64,000 nucleotides of DNA from Vespa crabro (taxonomy: Eukaryota > Arthropoda > Insecta > Hymenoptera > Vespidae), in assembly GCF_910589235.1 (NCBI RefSeq), contig NC_060956.1, forward strand, positions 16,858,499 through 16,922,498. The letters are read 5' to 3'. How positions within the stretch are numbered: the first letter of the stretch is position 1; the number at the start of each line of letters is the position of its first letter. The notes beneath the pieces were generated by a model. The model had not been told where the DNA came from. It saw only the letters and a program-made list of their open reading frames with translations, and ran no database searches. A program made the position numbers and the translations under genes. This document shows positions 47,324 to 59,748 of this stretch, in pieces.

Positions 47324-48480
47324 GTTTAATATCAGAACTTGAGAAAGCGTTAAACGTTATTGGGATAACGTGGAAGAGTTAAGAGGTAATAACGATAGTT
47401 GATATTTAAAGTATACCCTTTTCTTATGAAAACGTATGAAATACTAAAAGTAATTTTGTAAAAGCATGCGAAAAGCGGCCGATTAGCTCAGCTTAATTTT
47501 CATTGCATTAAGCCCGAAAATTATATTGTAAATAATATCGACTTTTTTTTTCATAGACGTTATGCTACATACTGAGAAAATTATTTGCGAGAAACGAAAA
47601 TTATTGAGATAATTATTGAATATTTATTATTTAGAGGGTATTATATATAGAAATTCGAGCTTGGATAATCTTATTGTTAAAAAAACTTCAGAAGGTAAAT
47701 AATATAGGAAAGTTAAGTTGTTGGATGTACATTGTTTAAAGCTTTCCTATCTATGGAAAGCAAGTAGATGAAATACGATAAATAAAAAAAAATATATATA
47801 GCTGAATTAAATAAAGAAAAAATTAAATAAACTAAAATTAGAAGCAAAAATGAACAGCTAGCTCGAAGTTATTACGAGGACAAACAAAATAAAATAAAAA
47901 ATATTCTATCTTCGAATATCTTATCGTTCTTCGATGAATATTCTCTTTTTTTTTCTTTTTCTATTCTGAAAACTACTTTGTCTCTTTTTAAACTTAAATC
48001 AACCATCGGCAAACTCTAAATATGTATGATAAATTTTACGAGGAAAAATTTTAATAAGCATTCTGCAAACAATCCTACAATTAAAATAACAAGAATTTCT
48101 TTGAAAGTAATTCTATAAAATCTTTTATTTAAACATAGGAATCTGTTGGATGCTAATGAAAGTGGGTAAAGAAATTAAAAATATCTAAATAATAATTTTA
48201 CGAAGCAATTTTTTATTAACGCAACTTTTCATATAAATTATTATAAATGCGCATACGATGATAGATATCATTTTTTTTTGTTAAATATGTTAAATATTTA
48301 CTTAAATGCGATATGTTTCTCGCTAATATTTTATAGATTTGTGGTGAAGTAATACAGTCGATAAATTTCCGAACAATTCTGAAGTGGTAAGTTTTCTAAA
48401 GGACGGGAAAATGTACGAGATAAAGAGAGAGAGAGAGAAAGAGAGAAGGGGAAGACGCACAAATCACCTGTTATCGTTGA
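47324..48480. other. AT-rich non-coding DNA
   Basis: Nothing recognised apart from a short GA run at 48426-48447. Confidence 0.5.
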
Positions 48481-48710
48481 AACATCTAGAACAGAGAACC
48501 CGCGGCCATTCGTAACGAAACGAAGGTGCGATTTCGAGGCACTTACAGGACTAAGATAACTTTGTCACCCTGGCGATGCGCTACCGAAGGCGGTTTGGTA
48601 TTTTCCGCAAGCTGTGGCCATATCTGCGGCTGGCGATAAATTTAACCATTTATGAAGATTTATTGTACGATGTAAAACGAATCCATTGAAAGCTGTTTCA
48701 TTTAATGATC
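48481..48710. other. Possible conserved non-coding element
   Basis: A sharply less AT-rich block (about 48490-48640) with no open coding frame, flanked by AT-rich DNA. It includes CACCCTGGCGATGCGCTACC and GCTGTGGCCATATCTGCGG, followed by homeodomain-like ATTTATGAAGATTTATTG and TTTAATGATCGCTTAATAAT. An enhancer-like element is inferred. Confidence 0.3.
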
Positions 48711-49244
48711 GCTTAATAATGATGAGATTTTTAAAGAAATTAAAATAATGTAATAAAATTATTCATTTTTAAAATGTTTTAAGTTACACTTTATAAGAAC
48801 ATTAATCGTTTGATTGTTAAACGAAGAAAACGAAAAACAAAAATTAGAAAAATTAATGCTTTCTGTTCAATGAAATTCTTAATGAAGTAGAATTCTGATA
48901 ACATCTTTCATTTGAAAATGACAAGAGAGTTATATTAAATTAATGAAGATATCAGAGAGGAGAAACATTAATGAAACAAGACTTACAATTAGATCCATAC
49001 ATACAGGTTGTAGTAACGAGTCTGTAGTAACGAGGTCCTGATGTTTACTGAAGGTCCTTACACTTCGGTGTTCTACCGACTGACTACCACATTACAGTGT
49101 GTAAACTAAAACAAAGCAAACTTACCTCGGTCAAGTTGTTTGCAATAATGTTCATCTAATGAGCTGTCCTTCCTTACATTGACTATTTATATTTTCATAT
49201 TTATTCTAAGCCAATACTTGATACATATATTTTAATCTTTTTTT

Positions 49245-49247
<3 letters not shown>
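48711..49247. other. AT-rich DNA with a small tandem duplication
   Basis: TGTAGTAACGAG occurs twice, at 49009-49020 and 49023-49034, in a less AT-rich patch (49005-49140). Otherwise empty. Confidence 0.45.

Positions 49248-49280
<33 letters not shown>
49248..49280. repeat. (AT)n microsatellite
   Basis: About 16 AT units. Confidence 0.95.
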
Positions 49281-49283
<3 letters not shown>

Positions 49284-49618
49284 ATAGATGAATAATAAAT
49301 GAATATTTATCATGAACGTACGTATATTTCACTTTAAAATGTGAAACAAATTTTTAATGGAAGAGAATTAATGAATAAAAGTTAAATGAAATGCATAAGA
49401 CTAATTCTGCGAAAAAAAAGACGATAAATCGGTAATACGATTTACGTGTAAAGCACAATTACCTCCTTTAAAGATACTAATTATTTGTATCGGACAAATA
49501 TTTCTACTGAAAAGCAAAGGGATGAAACTACCCATGTCTTGTGCCAATGGTAAATAAGTACCCAATATCGTTGAAGCATCAAAAAGTCGATGATAGAACC
49601 GAGGTTTTAGATGGGAAA
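49281..49618. other. AT-rich non-coding DNA
   Basis: Nothing recognised. Confidence 0.55.
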
Positions 49619-49649
49619 AAAGAGAGAAAGGAAGAAAAAGGAAAAAGAA

Positions 49650-49691
<42 letters not shown>

Positions 49692-50280
49692 AATGAAAGA
49701 ACGAAAAAGTCGGTGATCCTCGAACGGATTGTCGCGTTTCTAAAGCATGAAAGAGAAGAGAAATAGTGGAAGGAGTTGTTGATGGTGGTGGGAGAAGTGT
49801 GAATGAGAGTGGAAGGGAAAAAAATGACGATGGCTTCTGCAAGCTCATTACCTCCTTTAGAATCGTGAAACTGGAAATGGTATCAGCATCGATCGATGAA
49901 AAGTAGAAACCGGTTCTCATTATCAGCATCGACGAGAGTTTTCCGGTAGCTGGTGCTGGCACTTGGAAAGAAAAGTGGGTAAATAGAGGTCGGAGATGAT
50001 ATAAAGGGACGAAGGGCGCGACTTGCTTGCTAAAAGAAGAATACAATTCGAAGATGAAGGAACGTCGAAAAGAAGAGACCGAATCGAAAAAGAAGAATAA
50101 GATAAAAAAGAAGAAGAAGAAAAAGAAGAAGAAAAAGAAGATGAAGAAAAAGTGCTAGATAGCAACTGTGTTTGTATGTGATATAGAAAGAAAGAGAGAG
50201 AAAAAGACAGTGAAAGAGAGAAAGAGATATCGAGAGTGAAAGAGTGAGAGAAAAAGATAGAGAGGAGGGAAGACCGAGAG
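49619..50280. repeat. Purine-rich block: (GA)n, (AAG)n, GA-rich
   Basis: (GA)n at 49644-49688, (AAG)n at about 50105-50155 and a GA-rich tract at 50185-50278. The sequence between (49690-50040) is also purine-biased on the plus strand. The 155- and 80-codon minus frames here are Ser/Leu/Phe-rich consequences of that bias. Confidence 0.75.
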
Positions 50281-51469
50281 GACTAACTTTATTTCGAGCT
50301 CAGTCGATACGAATCGCTACCGAATGCTTTTTCATTTTCTCTCCTTTCCGCCTTTGTGCCGGGCTACGCGTTCTCGTTAATTAGAACCGCTGCAGTGACT
50401 TTCCGGTACTCTGATACCACCCTTTTTCTTCGACGAAACGACAATACTTTTCACGTCTTCGGGACGAGCCAGATCTATTGTTCCAACGGATAACGTGCTG
50501 CGTTCTTCTTCTCCTCCTCTTCCCTTCTCCTCCTTCCTTTTCGTACCTCTCGAACGAGAAAATCCAGTGAATTCTAAGAGCCAGAGAGAATTGGCTGGAC
50601 TGTGGAAAGAAACATAAAGAGAAATTGATAACGTTCTTCCCCTAAAACGAAAACGATCTAACCCTTCTTTTCTTTCTCATCCTTTTACTCTTCTTTTTGA
50701 CTACTCGTTGACGTTTATTAATCGTACTTCAACACTATTCTAGTACCTTCACTTCGTTCGTTTTATCTTTGAAAATATGAATTTTATTATTTCACTTTAA
50801 ACGTATTGTATATATAATAATAGTAAGAGGAATAAGTAAGATAATTTTTTTTATTAAATATTTATCGATATCGTTATTTTAAATATTAAACACTTTTATT
50901 TTATTTTAATATATCTATATATTATATATTTCTTTCGTAATCTATTATATCTATTTCTAATTATATCTATTTCGTAATTTCTTTTAAAAGAAATAGACTG
51001 AAACAGAAAGAAATAAATAATAACAAATATTATTTTAACCAGATCAAATTGTACCTCGTTAATTACACAATGCATTCAGTGATATACTGAATGTGTATAA
51101 ACCTTGCAAGATGCTTTAGGAATACACTCGAGGTTAGAGATCCTCGCCCAAGATTACATCTTCTTGGTCAATCTCCGGTGTACCGGAAGGGCCAATCATA
51201 GATATGTATGTACGCATACAAGTCGAGATGCAGAACGCTAGTTAGCAGGTAGTTATACAAAAGCAGTCCTTCAGTGTTAAACTACCAAAGAGACAAAGCG
51301 TTAAATTACACGTATAAATCGGCATCAAAACGCAAACAGAAATCTCTCGTCGATATTTTAGAGACTTTTTCGTTTAAATCGACTTACGAAAAACCAATGA
51401 AATTTTTTGTTCACTTCCTTGATAACGAGTCAATGTTTTTTTCTCTTGTTATTTTATATATATATATAT

Positions 51470-51471
<2 letters not shown>
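50281..51471. other. Non-coding DNA, less AT-rich at first
   Basis: 50285-50640 is less AT-rich (possible regulatory or 5' region, no coding frame recognised). 50760-51040 is AT-rich. 51050-51260 is a second less AT-rich patch. The frame at 51274-51540 runs into the T-run and is not recognised. Confidence 0.4.

Positions 51472-51500
<29 letters not shown>
51472..51500. repeat. T homopolymer run
   Basis: Twenty-nine consecutive T. A transposon poly(A) tail read on the minus strand is conceivable, but no SINE or LINE sequence is seen beside it. Confidence 0.9.
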
Positions 51501-51502
<2 letters not shown>

Positions 51503-52216
51503 CAAATAGAATCGTAATTACACTGCCACGTTCAAATTAAAATAATTGCATATTTTTACAAAGAAATTCAAAATAGACCGATTAAATGATAGATTTCAAA
51601 TATTTGTTAGTCATAAGTCTTATATAACTGTTCTTTATTAATATGTAAAATTAAGATTTACATGCTAATTTTAAAATATCAATTACAATTCTATAAAATA
51701 TTTGCGTTTATATAACTTTCTTGTAATAACTTTTCTAACCCGATATTAAAATCAACTTAAATAATACAAAAATAGTTAATAAGTTCAATCAAGATATTGC
51801 ATGAGGTCGAAGATCCTCGTGAAATCTATACTTAGATTCGTCGGAAAAAAACTTGAAAAAATTTTACATTGTTAAATTTTCCTTTTCATTCTACCAAAAG
51901 AATGTTAATATAACGTGGCTGGTTTTCTGAGAGAGCCATTGTCTTCCTGTCCATTTTTGAAAACCAAATACATATATATATATATATATAGTAACCATTG
52001 AGTTTTAGAGAATCGAGAAATGAAACTCAAGTCGGTATCGTCAATAGCTTTTCTGAATACGTTCCATTGTTGTTTTGATGTCAGTCATATCTATGTAACA
52101 TCGCTATTACATTGCTATTAAGCAGTAGTTCTCGCAAAACAGCGAAATACTGGAAGATGGAGGAAATGTAAAAATCTCTGCTGGACCGTTTTCCACGTTC
52201 TATTCCACGAGACCAC

Positions 52217-52221
<5 letters not shown>
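51501..52221. other. AT-rich non-coding DNA
   Basis: A short (AT)n lies at about 51971-51990. Nothing else recognised. Confidence 0.5.

Positions 52222-52249
<28 letters not shown>
52222..52249. repeat. (CA)n microsatellite
   Basis: About 14 CA units. Confidence 0.95.
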
Positions 52250-52252
<3 letters not shown>

Positions 52253-53906
52253 AACCCGATCATATTTTTCGCTCACGCGTTAAAAGCATACGTCGTCTTT
52301 CGAACATTTTTCCGACATTTTCGAAAGTACGAATTTTTACGTAGAAGCATCGTATAAGAGTTTAACAATAAACCATTCTACATGCAAAAACGATTCGCGG
52401 AATTCGTTGACCCAATACCGTTCTAAGATTCGTGAGAATTCAAAGCTGTTACATTTCCTTCTTCTAGTCATTTTATATATAAAATATTTCTCACGAAATG
52501 GTTAAACATTGTAATTCAAAAATGATTTAATTATTATCTATCACTCTGTGAGCTTTCAGTTTAATCGAATGTGTAATATTTATTAAATTTTATTTGCTTC
52601 TTAAATATTTAATTTAATCCTCGAATTATGTCAATTTTTATGATATAATAATATATAAGTAAAATGCGAATGTGAAAGTTTTAAAAAATTTTTAAAACAT
52701 TTATCACTGGTAGAATCATAATTATTAAATTACATGTACTCTTTATTTACAGTTTTCAAACAGCATTTTATAACGAAATTATTACTTTCTGAAACGAATC
52801 GTTAATATCGTATATTTTTTACAATCAATGGAAATAATAACTTAATATTTTCATTAGCTTTGACCTATATATGAAATATGATTTAATAAATATTTTTTCT
52901 ATTCTAACACGGTACTAGTGATATAAATTACAGATTATTAACTCATTACAATTCCCTGAAAACATTAAAACCGAATGAAGCTAATTATTTATAAATTATT
53001 ATACTAATTATCTCATTTCTACTTATTATAAATTGATTGATATTTATTCTACGATATGTACAAAACTTTCAATAGAGGATTCTACGAATAAATAAATAAA
53101 TTTTATTACTTAATTAGAAACATGAAAAAAATTTAATTTAGCGAATCACTTTTATTTAATTGATATATGTCGTTATATTATATTACAATCGAAAAAAGAA
53201 AAAAAGAAGGGGGGAAAAAATCAAAGCAATAATAGTATTCCGTCTAACGTAACAATTTTATAGAATCTCATTTTCATCGTCGAACACAAACATGCAAGAT
53301 AACAGATCCATCTAATTTAATCCTTTTTCAAATTGCTTTTCTATATGCTTTAATATTAAAACATCTTATAACGAGGAATGAAAAGAACGAGGCCGAGGAT
53401 ATTCAACTGTGTTCGTTCGTTCGTTAGTTCCTCGCACAAAAATTTCCATTTTCGATAACGAAAGCTTCATAGAACTTGGGCGATGACCGAAGTTTCGTGC
53501 TTTTACGTCAGAAGAAAAACGTGTGGCAGTCGTTAAGATTGTATCTGCGCCTGTTGCATTGTTTTTCTACAACTTTGTATGAGAAGAAACTACGGGGACC
53601 TGTAGAACGCTAGGAAAAGAGTTGGGAAAAGGGCTATTATACGTATATATGGCTAGAAATGTAGCAAAATAAAAAAAAAAAAGAAAAAGAGAGTAAAAGA
53701 ACGCTACTAATCCGCCCTGTTTTCCTTTGTAATTGGACAGTGTCACGCAAGAGAGAATTCTACGTCGTTTAAAGCGCAGCTTGACATGGTTTTGCACTTC
53801 GAAGAGGACATACAGTCCTCGTGTGAACAGTCGAAAGAATTCACGTAACGATCGCTATTTTCAACGTTTGTAGTGATATCCGTTTTGCTTTTGTCCTTTG
53901 TGATTC
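52250..53906. other. AT-rich non-coding DNA
   Basis: 52450-53370 is extremely AT-rich and featureless. 53380-53860 is less AT-rich; its minus frame (53567-53797) has no recognised domain. Confidence 0.5.
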
Positions 53907-53913
53907 TCTCTCC

Positions 53914-53965
<52 letters not shown>

Positions 53966-53972
53966 CTCTCTC
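53907..53972. repeat. (CT)n microsatellite
   Basis: Long CT repeat with a few CCT and TTT interruptions. Confidence 0.95.
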
Positions 53973-54944
53973 TTCATAGATAAAAAAAAAAGTTTTAAAA
54001 TTTTGAATATTATTCACTTTTAAATAAGATAAGACAGAAATAATATAATAAGTTTTTCCTTTAAAAAAGATATAATTCTTCTTATTTCGAATTATTTCTT
54101 CCCCCCCTCCCATCTCGATTAATTGTCGATTCAATTATAGCGACTGATTAAATATGCAATTTCAAAATAAAAAAAGGATGATTCAAAGAAATTTATTGCG
54201 ATTCGTAGTATACCTAATTTTTTTTTCTTTTCTTCGTTATGGCATCAGAATGCCAACGGCAATGAAATTAATTTCGAAGGAAATAAACTCTCGGAGACTC
54301 GAAAACTTCGAGAAAGGTGCCTCCTAGCTACGAGAGAAATGTAGGACAAGACGTGATCCTATCGAGAAATCCGTGCAAGTGAGAGCCTTCGTGATATACT
54401 GGCGAATGTCGTTATTCGAAAACTTTTCTAGCGCGTTAATTTTCTTCCTGACTTATTCTTCGAGATTCTACGAATGTCGTAATCTCATGGGACAATAAGA
54501 AGATCGAACACTCGATTTAACAGAATGAAGGTTCAATTAAATTGATCTCCCGATTTTCACATTCTTTTTAATATTTTGTTCCAAGTATTGTGCACATGAA
54601 TTCAACATAAATATATCATAAACGTATTCATTTTGAAATTATTCTTATAATTTCTATTTTGTAAGTACAAAAAAAATTATCCGTCAAAACCAAAGCATTA
54701 TAAGTAGTGTTTCTGATCATCACCGAGAAAACTAATTTCATGTTAATGTCACCCCTTTCGTTGTATTACCAGTATGTAAAGAGGTGGCGAATGAAGTTGA
54801 GAAAAAAAAGAAAAGAGGTACCTGATGTAGAGATTGTGAGAGAGAGAGAAAGAGAAAGAGAGAAGAAAAGAAAAAAGAAGATGTAGAGAGTGTGAGGGAG
54901 AGCTTTGTTTGCGTTGCGATGCTGTCAGAACAATGCAAATCCAT
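53973..54944. other. Non-coding DNA with a GA tract
   Basis: GA-rich tract at about 54836-54900. Nothing coding recognised. Confidence 0.45.
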
Positions 54945-55085
54945 TAAGAGCCGCCATTCGTTTGCTGTAAAATTATGCGTTTACGGGGTCGAGCACAGGA
55001 TGCTATATTTCCGGGATGCAACCAGGAATTACACGTAGCAATTGCACAGGTTAACGAAAGAAGCATTAATGCCTTGCTTCCCGTA
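54945..55085. other. Possible conserved non-coding element
   Basis: A compact block of high complexity and lower A+T, with no coding frame. It includes AAGAGCCGCCATTCG, ATTATGCGTTTACGGGG, GCACAGGATGCTATATTTCC and CATTAATGCC. It stands between a GA-rich tract and AT-rich DNA, as an enhancer-like element would. Confidence 0.28.
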
Positions 55086-57435
55086 ATCTAATTTTTTCTT
55101 CTTCCTCTCCCTTTCTCCCATTCACTATATAAAATTTTTGAAAAATTCTTTTGATGAATTGATCATTCCTGCATCAGTCAGAAGATACCGATTGAAATCT
55201 CGATTATGTATTATTATTATTATCGTTAATGAAAATAAATTCATAGAGAATAATACAAGATAAGATTTGAAATAAATTAGGATATTTATCGCAGTAGTAA
55301 AGGGTCGTAAAGGGTAACGTCCCCTTGAGAATATATCTCGTAATCATTGGACGAGTTTTAAGTACCGGGACAGTAGGAAAATGTATGATATAATTAGTCC
55401 GACGGAATGGCACATAAAAGAGGTCGTGATGTCGTAACTGCTTGGATGGCACGTGTAAAACCACGTAGTACTCGTGAATAACGTGAGACCGTTTCATTGA
55501 ATTATGAAGATAATTATTTAGAAAGTCGAATTATTTATATACCTACATATGTACATATGTATACGTGTATCAAAATCTCGTAAAAAAATCTTGACAATCC
55601 ATTCATGCGTACTTCGTTTTTAAATTCAATGAAGAGGAATATATGTGCTTTCATACAAAGTGCTTTCGAAGGAAAACCTCGTGAATTCTTCTTACATGAA
55701 AATTTTCAATATTCCAATGCCAACCAACTGACTGCCTGCTAGTAGTTCTTTGAAGTGGCCAGCTGGACGAAAGAGAAGGTCTATATATAAAACTCGATCA
55801 GGATACGAAGCAGATATGCGGCAAAAATAGTTGTAAATATTTGATCGAGCCGTTCGTTCCAGATTCAAAAGACTCTATGTCGAGGGAAAATTCAGAGTAC
55901 GCACGAACTCGCGCTCGCACACGCTTTCTGAACGGGTTCTAACTCCGACTATTTCTCGTGCTCTAATAACGCCACGAAAATTAAGGTTGTTCCCTTATTC
56001 TCGCAGCTTTCTCGATTTCACTCGTTTTAGCTACGCGAGAGAATAAATTTGTCTAGCTTTGCCAGGATCTTCTTTTCTACCCTCTGTTTTTCCACGAACG
56101 AAACAATGGCGAGGTCGTCTTATAACAAAGCGAAGGAAAGCTCTCCTGCTAAAGAGCAGAAAAGAAGTGAAAGGGGAAAAAAAGAACATTGAAAGTTGGA
56201 TTAAACTTTCAAACAAATGCGGCTTATCGCCCACCACAAGGACATTTTTAATAAATTATAATCCTTTCTTTGCTTAGCATAAAGAGTAATTAAAAAAAGA
56301 AAAGAAAAGAAAGGAAAGAGAGAGGAGGGAAAGGAAGAATTTTGAAATATTCAAAAGACGTCATATGTCAGACTTAATAAAATGTGCATTGCGATGAAAA
56401 AGAAAAGATACTTCGTCAGATGATTTTCGTTTCGTGAATAGGGCCTTAAGCAGGACGCACACAAGCATATTTAGAGGAAACACGTTTAAGATTGACCTGG
56501 GCGAGCAGGCATAGGACCCACGAGGCGAATACTCCCCTCTACTCACGCATCTATACTTTATAGCCTTTGGCTTCCAATCCGGCTAACGTATTATAAGACA
56601 GTCATCCGCAGTCATCTCTGACCGAACGATCGTTGTAAAGATCGCCGTATCCAAATCTATTCGTCGTGTATATTCAATTCAATTGTAATTGATTCTGTAA
56701 CTCTCGATTTTGGCTTCGTAATTTAGTGAACATCTTTCCTGTGGCAATTCAATGGGATTCTATCGGATTAATTCATAATATCATAATATAACTTTAATCA
56801 GATCATCAAATTTGAAATTAATTAATATGAAATCTTCACCGAATATATAATTGCGTCTCCTAAAAGTTAAAACATTCAAAAATTTCTCCATAGTTTCCAA
56901 ATTAAATATGTCATAATTCTATTTTATATTGATATGAAGTATAAGATGTAATATATGTAAATATTTATGTATTAATAAGTATAGTATCCTTACATTATGA
57001 GACTTAAACGATCTTTTGAAAAACGTACGTAAACATCACTACCAAAAAAGATCCGTTCATTTTAATTTCACATTATTTATAAACGATTAGAGTACGTCGA
57101 TCAATCATAGATCTTTATAATCTGTGGTTCGAATTATAAACATACAACTCGCTTTAGTTACGATAGCGGATTAACGTCTTTTCTTACACTTAATACGTAG
57201 CATAAACGATGAAAACATTCAGTGTTTTTTTTTTTTTTCAAATAAAAACGAAACTAAAGAAAAAATAACAATACAGTAAAAACTTCATTTTAGACAAGTA
57301 GATAAATAAAAATTATCTGCTACTAATAGTGATATGTGACTAGTGTTTCGAAAGTCTTTAGTTAAAAAGAAAATAAAAATAAGGAGGAAGAAGAATAAAA
57401 ACGAATATATATGTATGTATATATATTATATAATA

Positions 57436-57437
<2 letters not shown>
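55086..57437. other. Non-coding DNA, mixed composition
   Basis: 55730-56060 and 56440-56660 are less AT-rich. Frames at 55204-55497 (minus), 56031-56237 (minus) and 56059-56277 (plus) show no domain. TACATATGTACATATGTA, a perfect 18-base palindrome, occurs at 55544-55561. 56760-57340 is AT-rich and empty. Confidence 0.45.
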
Positions 57438-57479
<42 letters not shown>

Positions 57480-57497
57480 TAGCTTGCTTACGTGCTC

Positions 57498-57563
<66 letters not shown>

Positions 57564-57587
57564 CATATATGTGACGCGCAAGCTAGT
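57438..57587. repeat. Two (AT)n tracts, the second inside a 10-base inverted repeat
   Basis: (AT)n at 57438-57477 and 57509-57560. ACTAGCTTGC (57478-57487) and GCAAGCTAGT (57578-57587) are exact reverse complements flanking the second tract, with a 90-base spacer. Confidence 0.85.
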
Positions 57588-57656
57588 CGACGTCATAAAA
57601 ATTTCGTACGGCTCAGTGTGATACTTTAATTGAATACTCTGAATATGAATATACTT

Positions 57657-57763
57657 TCCCTCTCTGTTTCTCTCTCTTTCTCTCTCTCTTTCTCTCTCTT
57701 TCTCTCTCTCTTTCTCTCTTTCTCTTTCTCTCTTTTTCTCTCTATCTATTTATCTCTTACTCT
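57657..57763. repeat. Polypyrimidine (CT/TTTC)n tract
   Basis: About 105 bases of almost pure T and C on the plus strand. Confidence 0.9.
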
Positions 57764-57937
57764 TTTCGTAAAATAACGATTACAACGAGAAGTAGATTTG
57801 CTCGGGACGAATGAGTACAACTTTACAACTGTACGAATTCGTAGCAAGCAGGTTTTTCGGGTGAAAAAAATCACGGCAATACTACGTTACTCCTACACAA
57901 TAATGAAAGAGTAAAAGATTCGTGCGCGCGCACAACA

Positions 57938-58093
57938 ATGCAACCGACCATCAACATGGACGAGGACGATCGGTGGAAACTCTTGCATCAAGCGAAAACC
58001 GTAAAATGCACCGTAAAGCACGTTTCTGCGGGCCATTTGGGAAGATCGATCGATCCCTCGAACACTTTCAGAATGATCGATGCGTCATTCTGG
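57938..58093 (+). CDS. Possible N-terminal coding exon, unrecognised
   Basis: An ATG-started frame in a less AT-rich island with coding-like composition (GAC, GAG, ATC, AAG codons). The first part reads MQPTINMDEDDRWKLLHQAK, the later part DPSNTFRMIDASFWHMP. At about 58094 it runs into a Ser-coding TTC repeat and a pyrimidine tract, so the real end, if any, is before that. No strong donor is present (GTAAAA and GTAAAG occur inside). An overlapping frame is also open, so coding status is uncertain and no family is recognised. Confidence 0.22.
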
Positions 58094-58354
58094 CACATGC
58101 CGGTTTCTTCTTCTTCCTTTTTCGTTATTTTTTTCGTTATTTCTTTCTATTTTTTCTCCTCTTTTTTTTTTCTTCTCTCTTTCGAAAAATAGAGAGACGA
58201 GAACGTTGACTCGCATTGGAGATAAATCACAGATTTTCTTCTGCATTGTACAGTCAATAGTCGACTATGAGGACGAGAAAGAAGACAGAGAAGAAAATCA
58301 ATTCTTTTTTCTTCTTTCTTTTCTTTTCCTTTTCCTTTCCTCGTTTTCTTTTGT

Positions 58355-58437
58355 TCTCTTTCTTCCTCTTCTTCTTCTTCTTCTTCTTCTTCTTCTTCTT
58401 TTTCTTCTTTTTCTTTTTCTTCTTTTTCTTCTTCTGC
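58355..58437. repeat. (CTT)n trinucleotide repeat
   Basis: CTT/TTC units with TTT interruptions, within a longer pyrimidine-rich stretch from 58302. It gives Leu-, Phe- or Ser-runs in the three plus frames and Arg/Lys-runs on the minus strand. Confidence 0.95.
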
Positions 58438-58705
58438 AGAAGAAAATATTTAAAATAACAGTCGCGAATAAAATTGCTATTGTTATTTTATTTGTTTTCT
58501 TTACAAAATTAAGGTCAAACAAAATTAGAGGTCGATAAAGTTTTGACGAATGTTTCGTTTGATTAGAATAATTAAATAAAGATTAGACTTACGTATATTG
58601 CCGATGATACGTTACGTCCAAATTGATTTTCTCGTTTGCGAAGTATTATCAAAGGATACGATTACCAATCATACATGAGCTTTTCTCTAAACGTTTCTCT
58701 TTTTC
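58438..58705. other. AT-rich non-coding DNA
   Basis: Less than 300 bases between repeats; nothing recognised. Confidence 0.5.
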
Positions 58706-58815
58706 ATTCACTCTTTCTTTTTCTTTTTCTCTCTCTCGCGCTCTCTTTCTCTCTCTCTCTTTCTCTCTCTCTCTATCTATCTCTCTCTCTCTCGCGCTCT
58801 CTTTCTCTCTCTCTA
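58706..58815. repeat. (CT)n tract with CTCTCTCGCGCTCTCT duplication
   Basis: Polypyrimidine tract. CTCTCTCGCGCTCTCTTTCT appears twice (about 58732-58751 and 58788-58807), showing a segmental copy within the microsatellite. Confidence 0.9.
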
Positions 58816-59112
58816 ATGGGAGAGGTCGATAGCAATGTGGAAAATTGAATGATCGTGCATGATTGATCGACTTGGTTAAAGGAAAACAATTAAGCGACAA
58901 TCGAACACCGTTTGAGCACAAAATCAACGTACGAAGGTTTTTACTTTTTCTTTTGTTCGTTAGTTCGTCCTCACTCATTGAAACCTTTAACTTTTACAGC
59001 TTGAAAATTGATGACTCGTGAGAGACGAGTAGATACCAACATTCGTTTCGAACACTCACTAAGAGAAAAGGAAAAATCAAACTCGTGAACAAGAAAAAGA
59101 AAGAAAGTTAAA

Positions 59113-59241
59113 ATGACAAATCCGATTTTACGGTCTATTCTTTACTATTTTCTAATCGTCTATTTAAAGGGTCTACTTCAATCTTTGAAACTCTACTCTG
59201 GACATCCACAGGATCTGGTAAAGTGCACGGCTGACTTTGAC
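59113..59241 (+). CDS. Possible first coding exon, unrecognised
   Basis: ATG in good insect context (TTAAAATGAC) opens 43 codons that end exactly at a strong donor, GAC|GTAAGT (59242), in phase 0. The product begins MTNPILRSILYYFLIVYLKG, a hydrophobic stretch at about residues 6-25 that could be a signal anchor or membrane segment, and ends GHPQDLVKCTADFD. After the donor, the frame runs into a (CT)n repeat, as an intron would. No family is recognised and the downstream exon lies outside or was not found. Confidence 0.28.
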
Positions 59242-59295
59242 GTAAGTACACTTTCAATTTCGAACGTATGTACAAAAGGTAACTTTACGAAGAGC

Positions 59296-59299
<4 letters not shown>

Positions 59300-59383
<84 letters not shown>
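59300..59383. repeat. (CT)n-(TAGA)n compound microsatellite
   Basis: About 26 CT units followed by eight TAGA tetranucleotide units. Confidence 0.95.
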
Positions 59384-59384
<1 letters not shown>

Positions 59385-59748
59385 TGATATTACAAAATAC
59401 GAGATATGATTAAGCAAATATTAAATTATTATTGATTTATAGATAAGTGCTATCATATAAATAAATTAAATAGCATGTTCATTAATATTATTTAATGAAA
59501 TATTATTTAAATATAATAATTACAATATTTTATAATAAAAATTTGTAATTTCATCATTTTACATAGCTAATATATATATTACATTTTAATAAATTTCTTA
59601 CTCTTATAAAGGCACTTAGTTATAAATGAAAGCAATAAAAATAAAACATGACATAACTGACTATAGCTCTTGGTTGGTCTATTGAAATTGATCAAATTTG
59701 ATTTCCCATATCGTACGTCAATTCATCGGTTATTCTCGACTCTCCTAC
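59384..59748. other. AT-rich non-coding DNA
   Basis: Nothing recognised. Confidence 0.55.

Noticed and set aside
51472..51500. T-run as a SINE or LINE tail
   Set aside because: No adjacent A/B box, reverse transcriptase sequence or target duplication was recognised.
12737..55561. Recurrent ATGTACATATGTA-type palindromes (about 12737, 28172, 31528, 55544)
   Set aside because: Most simply explained as AT/GT simple-sequence drift rather than a defined element.
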